From Chitinophaga silvatica (GTDB lineage Bacteria > Bacteroidota > Bacteroidia > Chitinophagales > Chitinophagaceae), in assembly GCF_003419895.1 (NCBI RefSeq), contig NZ_QPMM01000006.1, positions 248,001-312,000 on the forward strand: a stretch of 64,000 bases of DNA, in the 5' to 3' direction. The notes beneath the pieces were generated by a model. It made no database searches. It was not told the DNA's origin and worked only from the letters and a program-made list of their open reading frames with translations. The stretch's first letter is position 1, and each line of letters begins with the position of its first letter. This document shows positions 54,902 through 64,000 of this stretch, piece after piece. The translations under genes and the position numbers were made by a program.

Positions 54902-55678
54902 ATGTATCAGATGATAAGTACACAAAATGAAGATGGAATTTTCACAATTACCATCAATCGTCCGGAGAAGATGAATGCTTTAAATCAGCAGGTCTTAAAG
55001 GAATTGGCACTGGCGGTTGAAGAGATTTACAGCGATCGTACTATAAAAGCAGCAATAATTACCGGAGCTGGTGAAAAAGCATTTGTTGCAGGCGCCGATA
55101 TCAGTGAATTCCTCACATTATCTGAAGAAAATGGACGTGATCTTGCGCAATTGGGGCAGGTGATCTTTCAGCGGATTGAGAATAGTCCTAAACCTGTAGT
55201 TGCCGCCGTAAATGGTTTTGCATTGGGCGGAGGATGTGAATTAGCTATGGCCTGCCATTTCAGAATAGCCAGTGAAAACGCCAGGTTCGGGCAGCCGGAA
55301 GTAAACCTGGGCTTAATTCCCGGTTATGGTGGTACGCAACGTCTTACACAACTGGTAGGAAAGGGTAAAGCAATGGAGCTGATGATGTCTGGAGATATGA
55401 TCTCTTCAGCCGATGCATTGTCCTGGGGCCTGGTTAACTACGTTGTTCCGGCAGCAGAATTAATGTCTAAAACAATTTCAATCCTGCAAAAAATTAACGC
55501 TAAAGCCCCATTGGCAGTTTCCCGTGTTATTAAATGTGTGAATGCTGCGATAGATAAGCAGGTAGATGGATATGAAACCGAACTCGATGAATTTGCAGCT
55601 TGTTTTGGTACCAAGGATATGGAAGAAGGTACCGCTGCCTTTATTCAAAAACGCGTTCCTAATTTCACAGGTGAGTGA
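54902..55678 (+). CDS. Enoyl-CoA hydratase/isomerase family protein
   Basis: 258-residue crotonase-fold enzyme. Oxyanion-hole motifs: KAFVAGADISEF and NGFALGGGCELAMACHFRIA (20 residues), with the catalytic-type Glu in GGGCE and in FGQPEVNLG. Such enzymes hydrate trans-2-enoyl-CoA in fatty acid or amino acid breakdown. Precise substrate not determinable. Next gene (fumC) has its own promoter. Confidence 0.93.
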   Translation: MYQMISTQNEDGIFTITINRPEKMNALNQQVLKELALAVEEIYSDRTIKAAIITGAGEKAFVAGADISEFLTLSEENGRDLAQLGQVIFQRIENSPKPVVAAVNGFALGGGCELAMACHFRIASENARFGQPEVNLGLIPGYGGTQRLTQLVGKGKAMELMMSGDMISSADALSWGLVNYVVPAAELMSKTISILQKINAKAPLAVSRVIKCVNAAIDKQVDGYETELDEFAACFGTKDMEEGTAAFIQKRVPNFTGE

Positions 55679-55745
55679 TAATCGCTTGTTTTAGTGAAGG
55701 TTATGACTTTTAGTAGTTTATTAAAATCCTAAAATCATAATTCTT

Positions 55746-55753
55746 TACTTTTG
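55746..55753 (+). promoter_or_regulatory. -7 promoter box of fumC
   Basis: TACTTTTG matches TAnnTTTG; ATG is 29 nt downstream. No clear -33 TTG. Confidence 0.55.
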
Positions 55754-55781
55754 TATCCAATTTTAAACAAAAGCTTAAGTC

Positions 55782-57182
55782 ATGGAATATAGAATAGAGA
55801 AAGACACGATGGGTGAGGTAAAAGTACCTGTAAATGCTTACTATGGTGCTCAAACACAACGCTCCATTGAAAATTTCAAGATCGCCCAGGACATCAACAA
55901 AATGCCTAAAGAAATTATCAAGGCATTCGCGTACCTGAAAAAAGCGGCTGCACTCACTAACGTTGAAGCTGGTGTATTGCCGAAAGAAAAAAGTGATCTG
56001 ATTGGTCAGGTGTGCGACGAAATTTTGGAAGGCAAGCTAGACGATCAATTCCCATTGGTAGTTTGGCAAACCGGTTCTGGTACCCAATCCAACATGAACG
56101 TAAATGAAGTAGTTGCTTACCGCGCTCACGTTATCCATGGCGGCCAACTTACCGATAAAGATAAATTCATACATCCAAACGACGACGTTAATAAATCTCA
56201 GTCCTCTAACGATACCTTCCCAACGGCTATGCACATCGCTGCATACAAAATGCTGCTGGAAGTTACCATCCCAGGTATCAAGAAACTGCGCGATACCCTT
56301 GCTCAAAAAGCTGAAGCTTTCAAACATATCGTAAAAATTGGCCGTACCCACTTTATGGACGCAACTCCATTAACCCTGGGTCAGGAAATCAGTGGTTATG
56401 TTTCACAGCTCGATCATGGCCTCAGAGCTATTAACAACACCCTACCTCACCTGAGTGAACTGGCGTTAGGCGGAACAGCAGTAGGTACCGGTATCAATAC
56501 TCCTAAAGGCTATTCTGAAAATGTAGCTAAAAACATAGCTCAACTTACCGGAATTCCTTTCATCACTGCTGAAAATAAATTCGAAGCATTAGCTGCACAT
56601 GATGCTATCGTAGAAGCTCATGGTGCCTTGAAAACAGTGGCGGTTAGCCTTATGAAAATCGCAAACGATATTCGTATGCTTAGCTCTGGTCCTCGTGCCG
56701 GTATCGGTGAAATTCATATTCCTGATAATGAGCCAGGTTCTTCTATCATGCCAGGTAAAGTAAACCCTACTCAATGTGAAGCATTAACTATGATTGCTGC
56801 ACAGGTAATGGGTAACGATGTTGCTATCAGTATTGGTGGTGCTACCGGGCATTTCGAACTGAATGTTTTCAAACCTGTAATGATCTTTAACTTCCTCCAT
56901 TCTGCTCGTTTGATCGGTGATGGTTGCGTAAGTTTCAACGATAAATGTGCAGAAGGTATTGAGCCTATTGAAGCAAATATCAAAAAGCATGTCGATAACT
57001 CTCTGATGCTGGTTACTGCGCTGAATACCAAAATTGGTTACTATAAAGCAGCTGAAATAGCACAGAAAGCCCACAAAGAAGGAACTACGCTGAAAGAAAT
57101 GGCAGTAAAACTGGGTTATGTTACCCCTGCTGAATTCGATGAATGGGTTGTACCTTCTCACATGGTAGGTGAAATAAAATAA
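55782..57182 (+). CDS. fumC: Class II fumarate hydratase
   Basis: 466-residue TCA-cycle enzyme converting fumarate to malate. Signature [18 protein letters not shown] is present, plus the [14 protein letters not shown] and [18 protein letters not shown] active-site segments. Length and motifs are typical; the enzyme does not need an iron-sulfur cluster. Closed by a terminator. Confidence 0.97.
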   Translation: MEYRIEKDTMGEVKVPVNAYYGAQTQRSIENFKIAQDINKMPKEIIKAFAYLKKAAALTNVEAGVLPKEKSDLIGQVCDEILEGKLDDQFPLVVWQTGSGTQSNMNVNEVVAYRAHVIHGGQLTDKDKFIHPNDDVNKSQSSNDTFPTAMHIAAYKMLLEVTIPGIKKLRDTLAQKAEAFKHIVKIGRTHFMDATPLTLGQEISGYVSQLDHGLRAINNTLPHLSELALGGTAVGTGINTPKGYSENVAKNIAQLTGIPFITAENKFEALAAHDAIVEAHGALKTVAVSLMKIANDIRMLSSGPRAGIGEIHIPDNEPGSSIMPGKVNPTQCEALTMIAAQVMGNDVAISIGGATGHFELNVFKPVMIFNFLHSARLIGDGCVSFNDKCAEGIEPIEANIKKHVDNSLMLVTALNTKIGYYKAAEIAQKAHKEGTTLKEMAVKLGYVTPAEFDEWVVPSHMVGEIK

Positions 57183-57208
57183 TGAATCTGATTATATTTA
57201 TGGAAGAA

Positions 57209-57241
57209 GGAGTCTCGTCAGCAAACGAGGCTCCTTTTTTA
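57209..57241 (+). terminator. fumC terminator
   Basis: 10-bp stem GGAGTCTCGT/ACGAGGCTCC (one G-U), 6-nt loop, seven T. It ends 14 nt before the next gene. Confidence 0.8.
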
Positions 57242-57254
57242 TAAACTCTTAATT

Positions 57255-58244
57255 ATGAAAGTCCTCTTCTTTAGCGCTCAGTCTTACGATCGCGAGTATT
57301 TTACCAGAGCCAATCAGGCTGCCCCGCTGGAGCTCCGCTTTTTAGAAGCACCGTTGAATGTAGATAATACTGCTTTAATTAAAGATGAGCAGGTAATTTG
57401 TGTGTTTGTTAATGATCATGTAACTGCAGAAATAATTTCCATTTTAAAGGAAAAGAATGTTAAACTAATCGCTTTGCGAAGTGCCGGATTTAATAATGTA
57501 GATCTTGCTGCTGCTGCAACTGCCGGTATAAAAGTTGTTAGAGTGCCAGCCTACTCTCCGCATGCGGTAGCTGAGCATGCACTGACCTTGCTAACTGCAC
57601 TGAATAGAAAAATCTATAAATCGTATAATCGTGTACGTGATAATAATTTTACGTTAAGCGGATTGGAAGGTATTGATTTGTTTGGAAAAACTGTTGGGAT
57701 TATTGGTACCGGAAATATTGGAACAGTATTCTGTAAAATAATGCTGGGAATAGGATGTAAAGTGATTGCCCATGATGTTTATATCAATGAAGAACTGGTA
57801 CTTGCAGGAGTGGCATATAAATCATTAGATGAGGTATTATCTGAATCGGATATAGTGTCTTTGCATTGCCCACTGATGCCGGCTACGAAGCATCTGATCA
57901 ATAAAAATAGTATTGTATCAATGAAAAAAGGTGTGATACTCATTAATACCAGTCGTGGTGGTCTTATTGATACGGTAGCTGTAATCGATGCTTTGAAAAA
58001 TGGGCATATAGGGGCTTTAGGCATTGATGTATATGAGCAGGAAGAACATTTATTTTTCCAGAATTTTTCGGATACTATAGTACAGGACGATGTGTTATCC
58101 CGACTCACTACATTCCCTAACGTTCTGATAACGGCGCATCAGGGATTTTTTACAAAAGAAGCGTTAATGCAGATATCGAATATAACGTTGAATAATATAC
58201 GTAGTTATGTTGATGATGGAATTTTATTGAATGAAGTGAAATAG
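57255..58244 (+). CDS. D-2-hydroxyacid dehydrogenase (D-lactate dehydrogenase type)
   Basis: 329 residues. NAD-binding motif GIIGTGNIGTVF (around 148-159), catalytic Arg in NTSRGGLID, Glu in GIDVYEQEEHLF and His in LITAHQGFF. The order and the VYEQEE segment are those of fermentative D-LDH. Reduces pyruvate to D-lactate; NAD-linked. Single gene. Confidence 0.93.
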   Translation: MKVLFFSAQSYDREYFTRANQAAPLELRFLEAPLNVDNTALIKDEQVICVFVNDHVTAEIISILKEKNVKLIALRSAGFNNVDLAAAATAGIKVVRVPAYSPHAVAEHALTLLTALNRKIYKSYNRVRDNNFTLSGLEGIDLFGKTVGIIGTGNIGTVFCKIMLGIGCKVIAHDVYINEELVLAGVAYKSLDEVLSESDIVSLHCPLMPATKHLINKNSIVSMKKGVILINTSRGGLIDTVAVIDALKNGHIGALGIDVYEQEEHLFFQNFSDTIVQDDVLSRLTTFPNVLITAHQGFFTKEALMQISNITLNNIRSYVDDGILLNEVK

Positions 58245-58253
58245 TTTATAATT

Positions 58254-58292
58254 AAAAAGCGAGGCTATATATTGATACAGCCTCGCTTTTTA
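58254..58292. terminator. Convergent terminator
   Basis: 13-bp perfect stem (58254-58266 with 58279-58291), 12-nt loop, T tract. Confidence 0.75.
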
Positions 58293-58316
58293 GTAAATAG
58301 TCCGCTCTCTTTTATG

Positions 58317-61178
58317 CTATTTTTTCTTGAAAACGTTATCGTATGTGATAGAGAGATAGTATAGCCCTTTGATTGTTGGGCCTCCAACATACTGGAAGTA
58401 TGAAGAGTTTAACAGGTTGGAAGCTCCAAGTTTGAAAGAGGTACTGATCTTTGGAACACGATAGGTGACCTGAGCATCTACAGTGCTGTAGGAAGGAACA
58501 TCACCATTACCAAACAGGTTCTGCCAGTAGAAAGTATTTTGCCAGTGCCATACCACGTTAAACCCGATATTTTTATACAGATTTCTGTTACCGATACTTA
58601 CGTTTGTAAACCAATCAGGAGTATTAAATCCCGGGATTAAGGCATCATCTTTCGTTTTATCCTGTGCTAGTTTATTATAGTTGGCATTTCCACTAATCGT
58701 ATAGCTCTTATAAAAATCGTATGTAACAGCTAAAGCAAAGCCATAGTTACTAACTTTCGATTTACTGTTTGTCCATACTCTGTAACGATCCTGCTGGGCC
58801 TTATCCAGCATTTGAAGTAATACAGCCTGATCGGGGTTGTTTACATTGCCGGTTTTAGGTACAACTGCTTCGATCTGTCCGATGAAATGTTTGTAAGAGC
58901 TATAATAACCATCGAGGTCGATAAACAATTTGTTTTCCAACAATACTGCCTTATAACCTGCTTCGAATGCTGTAATTTCTTCGGGCACAATTGGGTCGAG
59001 GTTTGCAACTTTAAGGATTCCGGCATTCTTGGTAGCAGCGGCATCTTTAGAGATATGCTCGGCATTGATGGTTTTGTTTACGGCTACACCAAATGCATCG
59101 ACAGTACTTGTGAGGAATGAGTTTTTAAAGTAACCCAAGCCTTGTTCAATAAATGCTAGTCCGCCTACTCTTCTTACTTGTCCGTTATTTACGAAAGAAT
59201 ATGCTTCAAACAATGAAGGGAAGCGGAATCCATTTTGCCAGGATACGCGGAAATTATGTTTGTCTTTGATGCTGTAAACGGCCGCGATACGAGGATTGAT
59301 CTTTCCATCGAATTGTTCGTTCTTATCGTATCTGAGGGAGCCGGTAAGTTTCAATGCATCATTGAAGAAGGTTTTGCTGATTTGAGCAAAGCCACCATAT
59401 TTTCCGTACCAGATATGTTTGCCACCTGGAGTATTGCGTTTATCCAGAGGTTGAGAGAAATCAACGAAGTTGTTACCATCCGGGATAATCTCATAATTAC
59501 GGTAATCTGCACCTACGAGCACATCTGCAAATTGAATGAATTTACGCAGGTTCCAGGTACCTTCTGTATGATAGAAACGGCTTTTCTGGAGTAGAGCAGC
59601 GCCACCACTTGTATTTTCAGGGTTTTTGCTGGTAGGGTAAATATCCCAGTCGTTGATACTTTTAATTTTTGCAAGCTGTGCTTCATAGGCCGGAGTACCG
59701 GGAGTCCATCTACCGGCGTCGGCAGCATTTCTTGCGGCCTGATGGGCGGCAACCAGGTCGGCACCGCCTGTGAGGGCATCGTTTAAGCCTTTAGTATAAT
59801 CGGCCAGCCATTGTTTATCGGGTTTGAATGATTTCTCGAGGTTATCGGCCAGGGGATTCATGTTATATGAATTGCCTGTATTTTCGATAGAGATGTAGGA
59901 ACGAACGGTAAAATCGGGGTGTGTTAATTCCAGTTTTGCATTTTGAACTGTTACACCTCTAAGTCCGATTCTGTTTCCACGCTGGAAGAAGCCGTCCATT
60001 TCTCCGTATCTGTAGGTAGCTGAAAGTTCCAGGCTACGTGGCATACGGAAGTTGAATGATACGTCGGCTTTTTTGTTCTGAACGGTGAAGTCACCTACCA
60101 GGTCTTTCTCCCAGTATCCGGTGCGGTGAACGGTGTAAGCGCGGCCGTCTTTATCTATTACCTGCAGGTTACTGTTATCGCCATATTTATTCCATCCGTC
60201 GTTGGCGATATTATTGGCACCGCTCAACTGAGGGAAATCGGGGTTAGCTTTGGTTTGAGGAGAGAAATCGTTATGATTATCTGCATACCAATCGGTACCT
60301 CTCATATAGCTCAGATTTATTTTCCAGGCGAACCATTTAGAATAGGCTTGTGCATAACGTATAGCCGTTTCAGTTAATGGTTTAGCTCCGCCTGCATCGC
60401 CAACGTGGTTAACGGCTACTTTCTGATAAACGCTGATACCCTGGTATTGGAAGGGGTTTTTAGTGAGGAGGTTCGACATTCCATTAATAGCGTTCATTCC
60501 ATATAAAGCGGAAGAGGCGCCGGGAGTTACTTCCACACTGCTGATGTCGAGCTCCGTTGGGCCAATGGCGTTACCCAGAGGTACACCAAGAGTGGCAGCC
60601 TGGTTATCTACACCATCTACCAGCTGCATGAATCTGAAATTGTTTGGTACGTTGAAACCGCGGGTATTAAATACTTTGAAAGTAAGTCCGGCAGTGGTCA
60701 TTTGTACACCTTTCAGATTACCTAGTGCGTCGTAGAATGTGGAGGAAGGGGTTTCTTTCAATGCTCTGATATCGAGTTTTTCAATAGCAACGGGAGAGCG
60801 AAGAATTTTCTCCTGTTGTCGGGATGCCGATACAACCACTTCATTTACCAGGAGAGATTGTGTGAATAGCTGAATGGCTAATTTGCTGCTACTATTTTTG
60901 ACTTCAAATTCCTGGGGTTGATATCCGATGAGGCGTATAACCAGTTTCAGGGGAAATTTGGAGTTAGTAGTTACTTCGAATTTACCGGTACTGTCGGTAG
61001 TAGATCCGAAGGAGGTGCCTTTAATTTGGATGGAGGCACCGGGCAGGCTATTACCATGATCGTCGGTAATGCGGCCCTGGATGACGTAAGAGCCGTTTAG
61101 CTGGGCTTTTACGAAGTTGGGGCTAAATATCAATATAATAAAGAGATACCTGGCCAATGTAGGTAAGATCTTTTGCAT
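58317..61178 (-). CDS. TonB-dependent receptor, possibly sulfur-regulated
   Basis: 953 residues. Signal peptide, carboxypeptidase-like domain (VIQGRITDDHGNSLPGASIQ, 20 residues), plug (IEKLDIRALKETPSSTFYDA) and barrel ending in LSITYDNVF. No SusD partner. Imports an unknown ligand across the outer membrane. I count no cysteine and about ten methionines (about 1%). A dyad box shared with the cysteine-less redoxin gene lies 126 nt upstream. Confidence 0.93.
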   Translation of the reverse strand: MQKILPTLARYLFIILIFSPNFVKAQLNGSYVIQGRITDDHGNSLPGASIQIKGTSFGSTTDSTGKFEVTTNSKFPLKLVIRLIGYQPQEFEVKNSSSKLAIQLFTQSLLVNEVVVSASRQQEKILRSPVAIEKLDIRALKETPSSTFYDALGNLKGVQMTTAGLTFKVFNTRGFNVPNNFRFMQLVDGVDNQAATLGVPLGNAIGPTELDISSVEVTPGASSALYGMNAINGMSNLLTKNPFQYQGISVYQKVAVNHVGDAGGAKPLTETAIRYAQAYSKWFAWKINLSYMRGTDWYADNHNDFSPQTKANPDFPQLSGANNIANDGWNKYGDNSNLQVIDKDGRAYTVHRTGYWEKDLVGDFTVQNKKADVSFNFRMPRSLELSATYRYGEMDGFFQRGNRIGLRGVTVQNAKLELTHPDFTVRSYISIENTGNSYNMNPLADNLEKSFKPDKQWLADYTKGLNDALTGGADLVAAHQAARNAADAGRWTPGTPAYEAQLAKIKSINDWDIYPTSKNPENTSGGAALLQKSRFYHTEGTWNLRKFIQFADVLVGADYRNYEIIPDGNNFVDFSQPLDKRNTPGGKHIWYGKYGGFAQISKTFFNDALKLTGSLRYDKNEQFDGKINPRIAAVYSIKDKHNFRVSWQNGFRFPSLFEAYSFVNNGQVRRVGGLAFIEQGLGYFKNSFLTSTVDAFGVAVNKTINAEHISKDAAATKNAGILKVANLDPIVPEEITAFEAGYKAVLLENKLFIDLDGYYSSYKHFIGQIEAVVPKTGNVNNPDQAVLLQMLDKAQQDRYRVWTNSKSKVSNYGFALAVTYDFYKSYTISGNANYNKLAQDKTKDDALIPGFNTPDWFTNVSIGNRNLYKNIGFNVVWHWQNTFYWQNLFGNGDVPSYSTVDAQVTYRVPKISTSFKLGASNLLNSSYFQYVGGPTIKGLYYLSITYDNVFKKK

Positions 61179-61304
61179 AGTAATGAGATGTGAAATGTTA
61201 TAGATTCTGGAAAGATGGATTTTGATAAAAGGGTAAGAAGTGCGATGTCGTGCCTCAACATCGATTTGAAAATAAGCTATTTGTAAAATTTAAAACCATA
61301 TAGT

Positions 61305-61319
61305 CTATAGAATTAGTAG
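61305..61319. promoter_or_regulatory. Dyad box CTATAGAATTAGTAG (copy 2)
   Basis: Same CTA-n3-A-n-T-n3-TAG dyad as at 17135-17149, 126 nt before the receptor ATG. No exact -7 box is found at the same spacing here, so the promoter geometry is not identical. Confidence 0.55.
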
Positions 61320-61519
61320 ACAAATATAGTTCGGGTATTTTTCATTTCAAAGCAGTGGGAAGATTTTCTTTCGTTGATATTTATGAGTTAGTGATTTTTT
61401 ATGTTGATAATCAATTAGTTTGAAGATTGAAAAATATTTTGAGTAGAAAGGTTTAGCAAGGGAGATTTATTTCCGGAGATAGAAAATTGGGTTTTATAGG
61501 AATTATAATATGATGTACT

Positions 61520-61935
61520 GGCTTTCTTGGCGTAGGCAAGGCACATTAAGTTGTATTTATTGAATATTGACTTTAATTTGAAGAACTGGTTTCCTTTATC
61601 ATAAGCAAGGTGGGTATTAAGTTACGAGTAAGGATGTTGATTGAATATTGAATGCAATTTTAAGGACCGGTTTCCTTTACCGTAGGCAGGGCGGACCGAT
61701 TTTATTGTCTTCATTTGATTGATAAATTTCCTTTACCGTAGACAGGGCAGGTATTAAGTAACGAGGAAGGATGTTGATTGAATATTGAATGCAATTTTAA
61801 GGATTAGCTTTCTTTACCGTAGGCAGGGCGGGTATTAAGTAACGAGGAAGGATGTTGATTGAATATTGATTTCTATTTGAAGGATGGTTTCCTTTACCGT
61901 AGGCAGGGCGGGGGCAAGCCCCGCCCCTACAGGGC
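61520..61935 (+). repeat. Tandem 81-bp-period repeats
   Basis: Blocks containing CCGTAGGCAGGGCG recur at about 61680, 61737, 61818 and 61899; blocks with GATGTTGATTGAATATTGA recur near 61634, 61770 and 61851. The last copies are spaced by exactly 81 bp. More degenerate copies lie at about 61528 and 61601. Confidence 0.8.
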
Positions 61936-62155
61936 TTCAGCTCATTACAGTTTCTATATTGTAGAATTGTTTCTTTATAGAATTGAAATTAGTAGATTGA
62001 CATTTAACGTGAAATATATCTACCAAATGAAAATATAGTTTCGATGAAATCCTGTAGGGGCGGGGCTTGCCCCCGCCCTGCCTACGGTAAAGGAAACCTG
62101 TCTTTCAAATTAAAGTCAATATTCAATCAACATCCTTCCTCGTTACTTAATACAT
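61830..62155. repeat. Inverted element with GC-rich hairpin ends
   Basis: A 48-bp perfect inverted repeat (61886-61933 with 62051-62098), extended to about 105 bp at near 90% identity, encloses a 117-nt AT-rich spacer. The inner ends carry GGGGCGGGGCTTGCCCC, a hairpin seen in REP/MITE-like bacterial repeats. The left arm is the last copy of the direct-repeat array. Confidence 0.8.
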
Positions 62156-62218
62156 GCCCTAACTACAGTAAAGAAAGGAAACAAAGTAAACCCCATTCAA
62201 TATAGATCTAAAAACAAA

Positions 62219-62246
62219 AAAGGACATCTCAAATGAGATGCCCTTT
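62219..62246 (-). terminator. lspA terminator
   Basis: 12-bp stem with one mismatch (62219-62230 with 62235-62246), 4-nt loop, T tract on the minus strand. Confidence 0.75.
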
Positions 62247-62269
62247 CAAACTCTTTATACTTAGAAGTA

Positions 62270-62926
62270 TTATTCGATTACATGATCCTGTGTAACCGGT
62301 TGCCCTGCAGTTTTAGGCTGCAGGTGGTTTCCGAAAAAACGTTTCTGGAATAACAGGATGGTAATAACGCCAACAGAAATAGCTGCATCGGCGATATTAA
62401 ATACAGGTCTGAAAAACACAAAATAGTCACCACCTTTGAATGGTATCCATTTAGGTAAATAGCCTTCATAGATAGGAAAATAAAGCATGTCTACTACTCT
62501 GCCATGAAGGAAAGTACCGTATCCACCACCACCAGGCATAAACTTGGCAACTTCGTAACCTACGCTATCACTGAATATCAGACCGTAGAACATACTATCT
62601 ATAAGGTTACCTGCAGCACCAGCTAAAATTAAAGAGCCGCAAACAAGTAAGCCGGTATTAAATTTCTCTTTTACCAGCTTTTTCATATATACAAATCCGA
62701 TAACTACGGCAAACAAACGGAAGAGGGTAAGGATAATCTTTCCAAAATCTCCTCCAAACTTTAGCCCATAGGCCATGCCTTCGTTTTCGATAAAATGAAT
62801 ACGGAACCAATTAGGGAATATTATAAATTCCTGCTGCATGAACATATGCGTCTTGATCCAGAATTTCAAGGTTTGATCTATCAAAAGGATCAAAATGACG
62901 ATAAATATGACGTGACGATATTTCAA
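62270..62926 (-). CDS. lspA: Signal peptidase II (lipoprotein signal peptidase)
   Basis: 218-residue inner-membrane aspartic protease that cleaves prolipoproteins before the lipidated cysteine; consistent with the many lipoproteins nearby. Four membrane helices. Catalytic aspartates are Asp146 in RVVDML and Asp180 in FNIADAAISVG; GNLID at 106-110 is also conserved. The start is TTG 62926: an in-frame stop lies just upstream and no ATG precedes the first helix. A -7 box TATTTTTG is at 62945-62952. Confidence 0.95.
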   Translation of the reverse strand: MKYRHVIFIVILILLIDQTLKFWIKTHMFMQQEFIIFPNWFRIHFIENEGMAYGLKFGGDFGKIILTLFRLFAVVIGFVYMKKLVKEKFNTGLLVCGSLILAGAAGNLIDSMFYGLIFSDSVGYEVAKFMPGGGGYGTFLHGRVVDMLYFPIYEGYLPKWIPFKGGDYFVFFRPVFNIADAAISVGVITILLFQKRFFGNHLQPKTAGQPVTQDHVIE

Positions 62927-62944
62927 TTGATATTAAAATTTTAT

Positions 62945-62952
62945 CAAAAATA
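62945..62952 (-). promoter_or_regulatory. -7 box of lspA
   Basis: Minus-strand TATTTTTG, exact TAnnTTTG, 18 nt before the TTG start. Supports the short leader and the TTG start. Confidence 0.55.
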
Positions 62953-62987
62953 ATAGTTTATTTGAAAGGTCGAAGCCTGCAATATCA

Positions 62988-64000
62988 TTATTCCTGGAAA
63001 TATACTCTTTTTACCCGTTGTGAAATTCCTGTTAATATTTCATAAGGGATAGTTTCGGCCCAGTTAGCAAGTTCCTGAACCGGTAAATTCTCGCCAAAAA
63101 CAATTACTTCATCGCCTTCCGCTACATCCGGAATATGGGATACATCCAGCATTAGCATGTCCATTGCCACTACCCCAATAACCGGTGCCAGCTTTCCTTT
63201 TATCAGCATTTTACCTTTCCCTTTGCTCAATCGGCGAGGATAACCATCGGCATAGCCAATACGAACCGTTGCCGTAACAGCCGGGCCTTCTGCCGTCCAG
63301 GTTGCCCCATAACCAACAGAATCTCCCGCTTCCAGGTGCTTTAATTGGGCAATAGTGGTTTTTAGGGTGCTCACATTCTTCAACTGGTCCTGAATCGCAT
63401 TACTGCTATCAATTCCGTACATTCCTATCCCTAATCTAACCATATCCAGCTGCAAATCCGGATGCCTGCTAATGGCAGCACTATTGGCAATATGACGTAT
63501 TACAGTATATCCTAATGCTTTTTGCAATTCATGGCTCATTTCATAAAAGAGTCGACCTTGCTTTTGCGTAAATGCATCTTTTTCAGCATCTTCACTCGCT
63601 GCTAAATGGCTGAATACAGACTGAACCTTCAACAATGGCGTAGCAGTAAGTATCTGTGCCAATTCCTGAATTTCACCTTTCACAAAACCTAAGCGGTGCA
63701 TGCCGGTATCCAGTTTAATGTGTACAGGAAACTCGTTTTTGTTGCTTGCCGCTACTTCCTCCATGAATTGAGTAAGAATTTGCATGGAATAAATCTCTGG
63801 TTCCAGGTTCCAATGTAAAATGGCATCAAAACTGGCTGGTTCCGGATTCATTACCATAATAGGCATAGTAATACCCGCCCTTCTTAATTCTACCCCTTCA
63901 TCAGCATAAGCGACAGTGAGATAATCGACCCCGTGGAATTGCAGTAAGTTCGCAATTTCGAAGCTGCCACTACCATAAGAAAATGCTTTGACCATAGCCA
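62988..64000 (-). CDS. Alanine racemase, 5' end outside window (probably MurF-Alr fusion)
   Basis: PLP enzyme making D-alanine for peptidoglycan. The visible part begins at the PLP-lysine motif MVKAFSYGSGS, then the TIM barrel (HIKLDTGMHRLGF, RLGIGMYGID), the catalytic-tyrosine-type SVGYGATW and the C-terminal beta domain. The frame is open to the window edge, so the N-terminus is missing. In Bacteroidota this domain is usually fused behind MurF; the sequence around the lysine fits that form, but the MurF half is not visible. Confidence 0.93.
   Translation of the reverse strand, partial: AMVKAFSYGSGSFEIANLLQFHGVDYLTVAYADEGVELRRAGITMPIMVMNPEPASFDAILHWNLEPEIYSMQILTQFMEEVAASNKNEFPVHIKLDTGMHRLGFVKGEIQELAQILTATPLLKVQSVFSHLAASEDAEKDAFTQKQGRLFYEMSHELQKALGYTVIRHIANSAAISRHPDLQLDMVRLGIGMYGIDSSNAIQDQLKNVSTLKTTIAQLKHLEAGDSVGYGATWTAEGPAVTATVRIGYADGYPRRLSKGKGKMLIKGKLAPVIGVVAMDMLMLDVSHIPDVAEGDEVIVFGENLPVQELANWAETIPYEILTGISQRVKRVYFQE

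Larger units (their letters stand above)
61179..62269. other. 1.1-kb intergenic region with operator box and repeat array
   Basis: Contains the dyad box at 61305-61319, the 81-bp repeats and inverted GC-rich element (61520-62160), and the lspA terminator at 62219-62246. No ORF is credible. Confidence 0.7.

Noticed and set aside
61520..61935. CRISPR array
   Set aside because: The repeats are about 81 bp, degenerate, without unique spacers of constant length, and no cas gene is present.
61976..61999. Third copy of the dyad box in the inverted-repeat spacer
   Set aside because: Only resembles the box with a four-base insertion; the dyad spacing is lost.

Overview
The window reads as the chromosome of a Bacteroidota bacterium, most likely a Chitinophaga-like member of the Chitinophagaceae. 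The evidence is a SusC/SusD pair, a second TonB-dependent receptor, LytS/LytTR signalling, the acpP-fabF-rnc order, a large RHS-type secreted protein, a T6SS-iii-type TssD, and repeated promoter boxes of the Bacteroidota form TAnnTTTG, often with an upstream TTG. No phage, IS transposase or CRISPR array was seen. Taxonomy is inferred from gene content only.

Layout. 1-3.4 kb: RND efflux pump (permease cut by the window edge, plus adaptor). 3.7-6.0 kb: acpP-fabF-rnc. 6.0-7.7 kb: GyrI-like protein and a YafY/WYL regulator. 7.8-7.93 kb: probable small RNA with a strong terminator. 7.9-10.4 kb: cytochrome bd oxidase. 10.6-16.1 kb: three-gene SMC operon of Wadjet/MksBEF type (jetA-jetB-jetC) with no jetD nuclease gene beside it. 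16.1-17.8 kb: bestrophin-like channel divergent from a redoxin-fold protein without cysteine. 17.8-21.4 kb: small hypothetical, methyltransferase, AraC regulator, LuxR-type regulator and an orphan TssD/Hcp. 21.6-25 kb: lipoprotein and a cupin/outer-membrane barrel/cupin cluster. 25-28.7 kb: two LytS-type kinases and one LytTR response regulator. 29-30.5 kb: sterol desaturase-family protein and Crp/Fnr regulator. 30.7-31.9 kb: XRE/AbiEii toxin-antitoxin module with its own operator. 32-45 kb: acyltransferase, a large secreted protein, an RHS-type protein, SusCD and a fatty acid desaturase. 45.2 kb: tRNA-Ser(GGA). 45.4-49.8 kb: aquaporin, asparaginase, TatD, lipoprotein, polysaccharide deacetylase. 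49.9-53.4 kb: gltX and glnS, convergent, separated only by a 204-bp near-perfect palindrome. 53.4-58.2 kb: B12-binding protein, outer-membrane barrel, enoyl-CoA hydratase, fumarase, D-2-hydroxyacid dehydrogenase. 58.3-61.2 kb: TonB receptor. 61.5-62.2 kb: 81-bp-period repeat array plus an inverted GC-rich element. 62.3-64 kb: lspA and alanine racemase (cut by the window edge, probably the C-terminal half of a MurF-Alr fusion).

Most interesting signals: (1) a 20-bp dyad box nearly identical upstream of the redoxin-like gene and the TonB receptor 44 kb away; the redoxin-like protein has no cysteine and no methionine beyond the initiator, which suggests a sulfur-limitation regulon. (2) A Wadjet-like SMC operon without its nuclease. 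(3) The 204-bp palindrome that exactly fills the space between gltX and glnS. (4) The 81-bp repeat array with a mirrored GC-rich hairpin element. (5) The XRE/AbiEii module with a perfect operator palindrome just before its start codon.
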